DNA from: an uncultured Bradyrhizobium sp.
GTDB taxonomy: Bacteria; Pseudomonadota; Alphaproteobacteria; Rhizobiales; Xanthobacteraceae
Assembly (NCBI RefSeq): GCF_936928535.1
Contig: NZ_CAKZHY010000080.1
Coordinates: 1 to 49,658, forward strand
Direction of reading: 5' to 3'
Length of the DNA stretch: 49,658 bases
In this document: positions 43,572 through 49,658 of the stretch, in pieces
How the letters are laid out: every line of letters begins with the position of its first letter
Numbering within the stretch: the first letter of the stretch is position 1
Program-made: the position numbers and the translations under genes
Notes under the pieces: model-generated
Database searches by the model: none
What the model saw: the letters and a program-made list of their open reading frames with translations, nothing else
Told to the model about the DNA's origin: nothing

Positions 43572-43663
43572 ACCACTTTCAGGTTCTGATGCTCGCAACA
43601 ACGAGATGGAGGCGATCACACCAGCCATTGCCGCCGAGCAAAAAGCCCGTCTGGAGCAGTTCG

Positions 43664-44083
43664 TCACGTCGCTCCTCCCGATGCCTGTCGTCCGTCATGC
43701 GCGGAAAACGCCTCCTTGGCTGCGAACAAACCGTTCACCGCCGCCGGGAAACCCGCATAGACGGCCATCTGCATGATGATCTCGACGATCTCGTCGCGCG
43801 ACAGTCCGACGTTAAGACCCGCCTCGATATGCACTTTGAGCTGAGGCGCGGCATTTCCGAGCGCCGTCAACGCAGCGATGGTCGCGATCTCTCGCTCGCG
43901 CAGGCCGAGGTCCGGACGGCTGTAAATGTCGCCGAAGGGAAACTCGATCACGTAACGTGCGAAATCCGGAGCGATGTCGGCGAGTGAGGCGACGACGTTT
44001 TCGCCGGCCCTGCCGTCAATGCGTGACAGGGCCCGCTGGCCGCGAGCGAAGCGGCTTTCGGCTTGTGTTTCGGCGTGCGTCAT
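43664..44083 (-). CDS. Carboxymuconolactone decarboxylase-like protein
   Basis: The 139-residue protein has the CMD fold: RFARGQRALSRIDGRAGENV, IAPDFARYVIEFPFGDIYSR, REREIATIAALTALGNAAPQ and EIVEIIMQMAVYAGFPAAVNG. No CxxC peroxidase motif is present, so it is a decarboxylase-type rather than AhpD-type member. The start is the ATG ending at 44083, inside the 3' part of the merR-type gene, and the N-terminal helix is needed for the family fold, so the 68-base overlap appears real. It is probably induced through that regulator in response to an electrophile or aromatic. Confidence 0.88.
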   Translation of the reverse strand: MTHAETQAESRFARGQRALSRIDGRAGENVVASLADIAPDFARYVIEFPFGDIYSRPDLGLREREIATIAALTALGNAAPQLKVHIEAGLNVGLSRDEIVEIIMQMAVYAGFPAAVNGLFAAKEAFSAHDGRQASGGAT

Positions 44084-44447
44084 TTTTCTTCGTCCTCTGT
44101 TCGTCGCCGGCATAGCCGGCGATCTTGGTATCAAGGACGAGAAGGCATTCCTGGAGTTCGGCAATCTGCGTGCGAACCTGTTCCCGGTGGGTTTCCAGCA
44201 TCTCCCGCCGGGCTCGCCCGGTGGCTTCGCCTTCATCACGAAGCGCCGCATAACGCAACATGTCCCTGATCGGCATTCCCGTGGTCTTGAGCCGACCGAG
44301 GAATTCGATCCATGTGAGGATCGATGCGTCAAAGTCACGCTGGCCGGAACGATCCCGGTCGGCGTATGGCAGCAGCCCGATGCGCTCGTAGTAACGCAAC
44401 GTGTGAGTCGACAAGCCGGTTCGTTTTGCGAGGTCGCCGATCTTCAT
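44016..44447 (-). CDS. MerR-family regulator
   Basis: The 143-residue protein has a winged-helix MerR N-terminus: MKIGDLAKRTGLSTHTLRYY then ERIGLLPYADRDRSGQRDFD, and a coiled-coil dimerisation helix (LETHREQVRTQIAELQECL). The cysteine count is low, so it is not a metal-thiolate MerR. Its last ~20 residues (TSRKPLRSRPAGPVTH) are coded in the start of the decarboxylase gene in another frame and may be non-functional. The MerR promoter at 44477-44507 supports autoregulation of the pair. Confidence 0.88.
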   Translation of the reverse strand: MKIGDLAKRTGLSTHTLRYYERIGLLPYADRDRSGQRDFDASILTWIEFLGRLKTTGMPIRDMLRYAALRDEGEATGRARREMLETHREQVRTQIAELQECLLVLDTKIAGYAGDEQRTKKNDARRNTSRKPLRSRPAGPVTH

Positions 44448-44476
44448 GGGTGCCCGTTCTCGTACTGACGCACGTA

Positions 44477-44507
44477 CAGATACCCCTTCGAGCGCGCTCT
44501 AAGTCAA
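44477..44507 (-). promoter_or_regulatory. MerR-type promoter with 19-bp spacer and operator dyad
   Basis: On the minus strand TTGACT (44502-44507) and TATCTG (44477-44482) are separated by 19 bases, the over-long spacer typical of MerR-activated promoters. The dyad CTTAGAGCGCGCTCGAAG (44486-44503) fills the spacer. The regulator gene starts ~30 bases downstream at 44447. Confidence 0.8.
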
Positions 44508-44556
44508 GGGGGATCGCAGCGTCGCGGGGTTCTGACGATCAACTGAGCGCCGTGGG

Positions 44557-45822
44557 CTATGCGGCGCGCACGGCCTTAAGGAAACCGGACACCTTGTCGC
44601 GCAACGCATCGGCATGGCGCGACAACTGGGCCGCTGCGCCATGCATGTTAGTGGCGGATGCGCCAGCGGCGTCGATCGTCTGCGTCACCGCATTGATGTT
44701 GCTGGCGACTTCGCTGGTGCCCGTAGCGGCCTGACTGACCGAGCGCGCGATCTCCTGGGTCGCCTGTCCCTGCTGCTCGACAGCAACGGCAATCGTCTTA
44801 GCAATGTCGCTGATCTGCCCGATCGTCGTGCCGACCCCTTGGATCGCGACAACGGTATCGTCGGTCGCCCGTTGCATGGCACTGATGTGAGCGCTGATCT
44901 CTTCGGTGGCCTTGGCAGTCTGGCTAGATAGGCTTTTGACTTCGGCGGCAACGACCGCGAAACCGCGACCGGCATCGCCAGCTCGCGCTGCCTCGATCGT
45001 AGCGTTCAATGCCAGAAGATTAGTCTGGCTCGCGATCGCATTGATCATTTCGGTGACCGCACCGATCCTGGCTGCGGCTTCCGACAGGCTCCTCACGAGA
45101 TCATTGGTGCGCGCGGATGCTTGCACCGCCTCGCCAGCAATGCTTGAGGAGGTCGCGACCTGACGGTTGATCTCGGCAACGGAGCTCGACAGCTCTTCGG
45201 TCGCGCCCGCGACCGACTGGACGTTGGCAGATGCTTCGGACGAGGCGGCAGCGACGGTCGACACGCGTTGCGCGGCGTTCTCAGCGGTCGAGCTGAGCGA
45301 GCCGGCCGTCGTCTCCACGTCCTTGGCAGCCGACGACACGGCGTTGGCAATGGAGCCGATGGTTTCCTCGAATTCGCCGGCAAGTTTGGCGATGGCGCGC
45401 TTTTTCTCTTCCCGCGCGGCAATCAGCTCCGATAAATCACGTCGAAAGCTGATGACGACGGGCTGGTGGCCATCGATCTCTGCGGGAACAAGTGTGACCT
45501 GCACCGGGACCATCTGCCCATCCGCTCGGCGCGTGATCCATTCGAAGCGAGCGTGGCCCTCCTTCATCGCCCGCGCGAGTGTCTCCTTGACGCAGTCCGA
45601 CGAGCGGCGGCCGTCTGCTTGGAATTCAGGAGCCATATCGGCCGGTGACCGGGACAGCAGATCGGCCTTGCTGCGATAACCGCCAAACCTGACCGCCGCC
45701 TCGTTACAGGCGATGATCTTGGGCCCCGCCAGCACCATGACCGCATCAACCGAATGTTCGAAGACTGCTTGCCCAACCTGAGCATTGCGGTCCTGGCTTG
45801 TCCGTCGCCCGAAGAATCGCAT
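44557..45822 (-). CDS. Soluble PAS-domain chemoreceptor (MCP)
   Basis: The 421-residue protein starts at the ATG ending at 45822. It has no transmembrane segment. An N-terminal PAS domain (~15-130) contains [20 protein letters not shown] and [20 protein letters not shown] coiled-coil signalling domain follows, with the hairpin tip [20 protein letters not shown] followed by [20 protein letters not shown], which docks CheA/CheW. PAS suggests internal sensing of redox, oxygen or metabolic state; the cofactor cannot be told. No che genes are near. It ends [15 protein letters not shown], without a CheR pentapeptide. Confidence 0.93.
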   Translation of the reverse strand: MRFFGRRTSQDRNAQVGQAVFEHSVDAVMVLAGPKIIACNEAAVRFGGYRSKADLLSRSPADMAPEFQADGRRSSDCVKETLARAMKEGHARFEWITRRADGQMVPVQVTLVPAEIDGHQPVVISFRRDLSELIAAREEKKRAIAKLAGEFEETIGSIANAVSSAAKDVETTAGSLSSTAENAAQRVSTVAAASSEASANVQSVAGATEELSSSVAEINRQVATSSSIAGEAVQASARTNDLVRSLSEAAARIGAVTEMINAIASQTNLLALNATIEAARAGDAGRGFAVVAAEVKSLSSQTAKATEEISAHISAMQRATDDTVVAIQGVGTTIGQISDIAKTIAVAVEQQGQATQEIARSVSQAATGTSEVASNINAVTQTIDAAGASATNMHGAAAQLSRHADALRDKVSGFLKAVRAA

Positions 45823-45905
45823 CCGCTCCCCCAATTCGAAGCGGTCCAGTGACTAGCAAGAAAACATTAACCAAACACTTAATGGTCGCATACCGTTCGG
45901 AAAGA

Positions 45906-46853
45906 TCAGCCAGCGGCCAGCCATTTCGGCACCCAGCGCTCCGGGCGCGGGGCGCGGGCGAGATCGGCCTTGGCTTCGGCGAGGAGCGCCGGCTCGCCGT
46001 CGATGGTCGGCCGCACGTCGTATTCGAAATTCGGCATGACGCGGCCATCGGCATAGAGGCCGAATTTCATCGCGTACCACAGGCCGAGTTCGGGCTGGGC
46101 GCGGCGCATCTCCTCGCGGAGGTCGCGCAGCAGGGATTCGATCGAGGCGGCCTCTTCGAACGGCTGCGGCCCGCGCGACAGGACGCGCGCCTCGTATTGC
46201 TTGCCTGATATCGCAACCTCGAAATGGGTCTTGTCCCAGGCTTTCTTGCCCTTGGGCAGGTGCGCCGCCAGCCGCCAGCCAAGCTCGGCCATCAGGCGAT
46301 GATTGGCCCAATATTCCTCGCGGTCCCGGCTCCACTTCTCGACGAAGCCGCGGAAGTCGGGCAGCTCCGAACCGCCGTCGTCGCAACAGGCAGGTTCGCC
46401 GGCGGGGCGCCGCGCGAGCCATTGCGCGAGCTCGACCGTCTGCGGCTCGACCTCGTCGTGCGGCCGCAAATCGTGCCAGGCCTTGTCGAATTGCTGCGAT
46501 GTGAGCTTCGTCAGCAGTGCATCGAGGGACGGCGCGAGCAGCTCGTAATCGCCCTCCGAGCCCAGACCCACGATCGGGGGATCGTCCCGGTCGAGACCTG
46601 CGCCGTACCAGCCGCCGACGGCCGAGCCGTCAGGCAGACGCATGAACAGCGCGAAGCGATCGCGCAAGGGGCTGCCATCGAAGATCGGGGCCTGATCGGA
46701 GAACTGGCCCTGCAGGGAGAAGCAGCCGACGCTGCCCCAGGGGCGGCCGTTCAGCCAGCCGGCAAAATCCAGCAGCAAAGGCGGCGCCTCGACGCCCGGC
46801 GGGAAGGCACCGCGAATACTGTCGAGGTCGATCGGATAAGGCGTGTCGGACAA
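45906..46853 (-). CDS. Hypothetical protein with immunity-like domains
   Basis: The protein is ~315 residues if it starts at TTG 46853 (MSDTPYPIDLDS…); no ATG is available upstream in frame except a TTG at 46988 that would overlap the divergent gene. Residues ~60-130 resemble the SUKH/SMI1-KNR4 pattern (RFALFMRLPDGSAVGGWYG, PPIVGLGSEGDYELLAPSLD). The C-terminal ~90 residues (FEVAISGKQYEARVLSRG and LWYAMKFGLYADGRVMPNFE) resemble the YezG-type immunity fold. Both matches are by eye and weak. Function is unknown; no toxin or secretion gene is adjacent. Confidence 0.55.
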   Translation of the reverse strand: MSDTPYPIDLDSIRGAFPPGVEAPPLLLDFAGWLNGRPWGSVGCFSLQGQFSDQAPIFDGSPLRDRFALFMRLPDGSAVGGWYGAGLDRDDPPIVGLGSEGDYELLAPSLDALLTKLTSQQFDKAWHDLRPHDEVEPQTVELAQWLARRPAGEPACCDDGGSELPDFRGFVEKWSRDREEYWANHRLMAELGWRLAAHLPKGKKAWDKTHFEVAISGKQYEARVLSRGPQPFEEAASIESLLRDLREEMRRAQPELGLWYAMKFGLYADGRVMPNFEYDVRPTIDGEPALLAEAKADLARAPRPERWVPKWLAAG

Positions 46854-46977
46854 GGCTGAAACTATCTTGATGGTCCCGTCCCTCTTGGTCGGTCCCGGCC
46901 GAGATCCGGTTCGAACCAATTGCTGTCCCGAGATCACAAACGCGCTAGAGGCTCTTAGGTTTCTGCGCAGCAAACAA

Positions 46978-48126
46978 ATGACATGCAATCACACGATCGA
47001 TATCCGGCCGGCGCTGCGCGCGTTGGCTGCCGCATTGACCCTGCTCACGTTTCCGGCCGCCGCACACTCCCCGTCGGCGGCGCAGGCGCGGCAATGGTGC
47101 TTCGGTTCCGAAGGGGTCAGCGACGACCAACGGCTCGCCGGGTGCTCGGCCGTGCTGCAAGCCAATCCGTCGAACGAGCGCGCGCTTTCCAACCGCGGCG
47201 AGATCTATCGGCGCAAGGGGGAGACCGAGCGCGCCTTGGCCGATCTCAACCGTGCGATCGATCTCGACGCGACCGATGCACCCGCGTGGTTCAATCGCGG
47301 AATCGTCTATGACGATCTCGGCGACCGCGACCACGCCATCATGGACTACAGCCGCGCCATCAGGCTCGTTCCGGACGATGCCTGGTACTACAACAACCGC
47401 GGCAATTCCTACATCGGCAAAGACGACTATGAGCATGCGCTCGCCGACTACAACCGGGCGATCAAGCTCGATCCGAAATTCGCGCTCGCCTATTACAACC
47501 GCGGCTCGGCCTATCGCGAACATGGCGAGATCGACCGCGCGCTGGCGGATCTCGAGATGTCGATCAGGCTCGATCCGAACTATGGCCCGGCCTATGGCAA
47601 CCGCGCGCGCATCTTCCGCGATCGCGGCGAGCGTGATCGCGCGCTCGCCGATTTCGCCAAGTCGATCCAGCTCTCGCCGCACAACGACCGTGATTTCTAT
47701 GCGCGCGCGAACATGTATTTCGACGCGCACGATTATGCGCTGGCGCTCGCGGATTACGATCGCGCGCTCGAGGCCAATGCGAGCTACGCCGGCGTGTTCA
47801 ATTCGCGCTGCATGACGCGCGCCATTCTCGGCCGCCTGCAGGACGCGCTGGCCGATTGCGAGCAGTCGCTGCGGATGCGACCGAACGATCCCGACACATT
47901 GGACAGCCGCGCCCTCGCCTATCTGAAGCTCGGCAATCTCGACGCGGCGATCGCCGACTACGATGCCGCCCTGAGCGCAAAGCCTGAGCTCGAGAGTTCG
48001 CTCTATGGCCGCGGGCTCGCGAAGCGGAAGAAGGGCGACACCAAAGGCTCCGCGCGCGACATCGCGGCGGCGAAGGCGGTCAATGCCCGGATCGCCGAGG
48101 AGTTCGCACATTACGGCGTCGAGTAA
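46978..48126 (+). CDS. Secreted TPR-repeat protein
   Basis: The 382-residue protein starts at ATG 46978 and has a signal peptide (LRALAAALTLLTFPAAAHS). After a cysteine pair (WCFGS and AGCSAVL) it consists of about nine tetratricopeptide repeats with the usual W/Y-N-R-G and A-x-x-D-Y-x-x-A-I-x-L-x-P spacing, e.g. ALSNRGEIYRRKG, WFNRGIVYDDLGD, YYNNRGNSYIGKDD and AYYNRGSAYREHGE. It is a periplasmic scaffold protein; partners are unknown. The gene is divergent from the immunity-like gene and precedes the argD leader. Confidence 0.88.
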   Translation: MTCNHTIDIRPALRALAAALTLLTFPAAAHSPSAAQARQWCFGSEGVSDDQRLAGCSAVLQANPSNERALSNRGEIYRRKGETERALADLNRAIDLDATDAPAWFNRGIVYDDLGDRDHAIMDYSRAIRLVPDDAWYYNNRGNSYIGKDDYEHALADYNRAIKLDPKFALAYYNRGSAYREHGEIDRALADLEMSIRLDPNYGPAYGNRARIFRDRGERDRALADFAKSIQLSPHNDRDFYARANMYFDAHDYALALADYDRALEANASYAGVFNSRCMTRAILGRLQDALADCEQSLRMRPNDPDTLDSRALAYLKLGNLDAAIADYDAALSAKPELESSLYGRGLAKRKKGDTKGSARDIAAAKAVNARIAEEFAHYGVE

Positions 48127-48131
48127 TCCCG

Positions 48132-48159
48132 CTTGACAAACCCTGCCCTTCGGCTGTAC
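48132..48159 (+). promoter_or_regulatory. Promoter of the argD leader
   Basis: CTTGAC (48132-48137), 16 bases, CTGTAC (48154-48159) fits the rhizobial consensus CTTGAC-N17-CTATAT, with a perfect -35. The predicted start falls at about 48166-48170, on or just before ATG 48171, so the leader ORF would be nearly leaderless. Confidence 0.6.
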
Positions 48160-48170
48160 GGACGCGCCCC

Positions 48171-48260
48171 ATGATCACCTCTCGGACCCACCGCCGCGCA
48201 GCTTTCCGTCGTCGCTCCAGCGACGATGATGGGTTGCGCCATGTCCGACGACGCCGCTGA
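48171..48260 (+). CDS. Arginine-rich leader peptide (candidate attenuator)
   Basis: A 29-codon frame from ATG 48171 to TGA 48258 contains 11 arginine codons: one CGG, a CGC-CGC pair (codons 8-9), CGT-CGT-CGC (13-15), one CGC, and CGA-CGA-CGC-CGC (26-29). The peptide begins MITSRTHRR and ends HVRRRR. No SD precedes it, consistent with leaderless translation as known for rhizobial trpL. Codons 13-20 form one side of a 9-bp pause hairpin. The terminator 27 bases later and argD downstream give the order of a ribosome-mediated attenuator. A shorter overlapping frame, [12 protein letters not shown] (48241-48279), also exists. Confidence 0.55.
   Translation: MITSRTHRRAAFRRRSSDDDGLRHVRRRR
48207..48228 (+). 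promoter_or_regulatory. Pause-type hairpin inside the leader ORF
   Basis: CGTCGTCGC (48207-48215) pairs with GCGACGATG (48220-48228), one G-U pair, loop TCCA. The left arm is the CGT-CGT-CGC arginine run. The following GGGTTGCGCC (48231-48240) can pair with GGCCGCACCC (48290-48299), the left arm of the terminator, giving a nine-pair antiterminator with two single-base bulges. Confidence 0.5.
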
Positions 48261-48286
48261 ACCAGTAAATTCAGCTTAGTTTTCGA

Positions 48287-48323
48287 GAAGGCCGCACCCG
48301 CAAAGTGCGGCCTTCTTGCTTTT
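48287..48323 (+). terminator. Intrinsic terminator between leader and argD
   Basis: GAAGGCCGCAC (48287-48297), loop CCGCAAA, GTGCGGCCTTC (48305-48315), then TTGCTTTT. It sits 54 bases before the argD start, so it must be bypassed or argD has a second promoter. Confidence 0.85.
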
Positions 48324-48377
48324 CGCGCGCCGTTTTCACCCGCCGACCAGATCTTCTACCCTAAAGAGGAGTTCGAC

Positions 48378-49574
48378 ATGACCACCGCCACCCATCCGTA
48401 TGACGCGCTGATGGACATCACCGCACGGCCCAAGGCCGTGTTCGTCCGCGGTGCAGGCTCATATCTGTGGGACGATAGCCGCAAGCGTTATCTCGATTTC
48501 GTGCAGGGCTGGGCCGTGAACTGCCTCGGCCACTCCCCGCCCGCGGTTGCGGATGCGTTGGCGTCGCAGGCCAAACGGCTGCTGACACCGAGCCCGGCCT
48601 TCTACAACGAGCCGAGCCTCAAGCTCGCGCAGGCGCTCGTCGAGACCAGCGCGTTCGACCAGGTGTTCTTTGCCAACTCGGGCGCCGAGGCCAATGAGGG
48701 CGCGATCAAGCTCGCGCGGAAATATGGCAGCCTGCACAAGGGTGGCGCGTTCGAGATCATCACGTTCGAAGGCGGCTTCCACGGCCGCACGCTGGCGACC
48801 ATGTCGGCCTCGGGCAAGAAGGCCTTCGAGCCGCTGTTCGAGCCGAAAGTCGCCGGTTTCAAGAAGGCCAAGCTCAACGACATCGCCTCGGTCGAAAGGC
48901 TGATCAACGCCAACACCGTTGCTGTCATGCTCGAGCCGATCCAGGGTGAATCCGGCGTGTGGCCGGCGACCGATCAGTTCCTGCAGGAATTGCGCGCGCT
49001 CACCGAGGCACACCGCCTGCTTCTGATCTTCGACGAGATCCAGACCGGCATGGGCCGGACCGGAAAGCTCTTCCACTACGAGCACACCGGCATTGCCCCC
49101 GATATCATGACGCTGGGCAAGGGCATCGGCGGCGGCGTGCCGCTCGCAGCCCTGCTTGCAACCGAACGCGCCGCCTGCTTTGCGCACGGCGACCAGGGCG
49201 GCACGTTCAACGGCAATCCCCTTATGTGCGCGGCAGGGCTTGCTGTGCTCGAGGAGGTCAGCAAGCCCGATTTCTTGAAGTCCGTCACCGAGACCGGCCT
49301 GCTGCTCGAAAGCGAGTTGCAGAAGGTCTCGGCGCGGCACGGCCTCGGCGGGGTGCGCGGCCGCGGCCTGCTGCTGGCGCTCGATCTCAAGCTGCCGATC
49401 GCGCCCGGCATCGTCGCGCAGGCGTTCGAGGCCGGCGTGCTGCTCAACGCACCGCAGCTCGACGCGCTGCGTTTCATGCCGGCGCTGAACGTCACGAAGG
49501 CTGAGATCGCCGAGATGATCGGCTGTCTCGATGCGATCCTGACCAAGGCCGGCGCGGCGAGATGCGTGGCGTGA
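48378..49574 (+). CDS. argD: Acetylornithine aminotransferase (ArgD paralogue)
   Basis: The 398-residue PLP enzyme (class III aminotransferase) starts at ATG 48378 behind AAAGAGGAG. It would convert N-acetylglutamate semialdehyde and glutamate to N-acetylornithine in arginine synthesis; related enzymes also act on succinyl-ornithine or succinyl-diaminopimelate. Motifs: [60 protein letters not shown] and Lys248 in [15 protein letters not shown] (Schiff base). The N-terminus ([29 protein letters not shown]) is close to betaproteobacterial ArgD rather than the argF-linked alphaproteobacterial type, so it is probably a paralogue. It stands alone downstream of an arginine-codon leader. Confidence 0.88.
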   Translation: MTTATHPYDALMDITARPKAVFVRGAGSYLWDDSRKRYLDFVQGWAVNCLGHSPPAVADALASQAKRLLTPSPAFYNEPSLKLAQALVETSAFDQVFFANSGAEANEGAIKLARKYGSLHKGGAFEIITFEGGFHGRTLATMSASGKKAFEPLFEPKVAGFKKAKLNDIASVERLINANTVAVMLEPIQGESGVWPATDQFLQELRALTEAHRLLLIFDEIQTGMGRTGKLFHYEHTGIAPDIMTLGKGIGGGVPLAALLATERAACFAHGDQGGTFNGNPLMCAAGLAVLEEVSKPDFLKSVTETGLLLESELQKVSARHGLGGVRGRGLLLALDLKLPIAPGIVAQAFEAGVLLNAPQLDALRFMPALNVTKAEIAEMIGCLDAILTKAGAARCVA

Positions 49575-49584
49575 GGTGCACTCT

Positions 49585-49606
49585 CCGTCATGGCCGGGCT
49601 TGTCCC
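49585..49606. repeat. Start of a dispersed Bradyrhizobium-type repeat
   Basis: CCGTCATGGCCGGGCTTGTCCC is the beginning of a repeat common between genes in Bradyrhizobium. It breaks off into ACGACTGTCCGGTTGGGC, and the window ends 52 bases later, so the right arm is not seen. Confidence 0.45.
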
Positions 49607-49658
49607 ACGACTGTCCGGTTGGGCGATTAGCATAGACTGAGGCTCATCTGTCGATGAT

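Noticed and set aside
1..49658. CRISPR array, prophage genes, complete insertion sequence, rRNA
   Set aside because: No regularly spaced direct repeats, phage structural genes, transposase frames or rRNA sequence were seen.

Overview
The window looks like a chromosomal segment of a high-GC alphaproteobacterium, most likely Bradyrhizobium or a close relative. The reasons are the gene complement (nasT-nasS-nirA, pxpBCA, IlvD, many small secreted rhizobial proteins), SD-less or alternative starts, and intergenic repeats of the kind scattered through Bradyrhizobium genomes. No phage, transposase or CRISPR locus is visible.

Layout. 1-4.4 kb is an accessory-looking stretch of small hypotheticals: a lipoprotein, two ribbon-helix-helix (RHH) proteins, a 27-residue membrane peptide and a DUF4145 protein. 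It ends at a tRNA-Ser(UGA) whose 3' end faces this stretch. 4.6-7.5 kb holds two secreted hypotheticals and ilvD. 7.7-13.9 kb is a six-gene minus-strand operon: a TIM-barrel isomerase and a complete dipeptide/opine-type ABC transporter. 14.4-18.7 kb is an NAD salvage cluster (pncA, PhaC-like hydrolase, nadE) followed by a GrlR-like protein, divergent from glk. 20-22 kb carries small proteins, a single-domain response regulator and an LTXXQ-like secreted protein. 22.4-27.9 kb is a sugar-type ABC transporter operon ending in a 2-hydroxyacid dehydrogenase. 28-32 kb is a series of secreted or hypothetical proteins. 32.1-36.0 kb has a cupin/RraA-like pair divergent from pxpBCA (5-oxoprolinase). 36.5-41.9 kb is the nitrate/nitrite assimilation cluster nasT-nasS-nirA-flavoprotein, with a sigma-54-like promoter before nirA. 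42-49.6 kb holds rimO, a palindromic repeat, a MerR-regulated carboxymuconolactone decarboxylase-like gene, a PAS chemoreceptor, an immunity-like hypothetical, a TPR protein and an argD paralogue.

The strongest unexplained signals are regulatory. (1) Upstream of argD, a CTTGAC promoter, a 29-codon probably leaderless ORF with 11 arginine codons, a pause-type hairpin and an 11-bp intrinsic terminator together look like a ribosome-mediated arginine attenuator. (2) A textbook MerR operator with a 19-bp spacer lies ahead of the MerR/decarboxylase pair, and those two genes overlap by 68 bp. (3) Four TGCGCAT sites surround the promoter of an RHH gene. (4) A sigma-54-like site and structured leader precede nirA next to nasST. 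(5) A 15-bp tandem repeat, in frame and SD-like, precedes a solute-binding protein. (6) NirA and its translationally coupled flavoprotein share an N-terminal motif.
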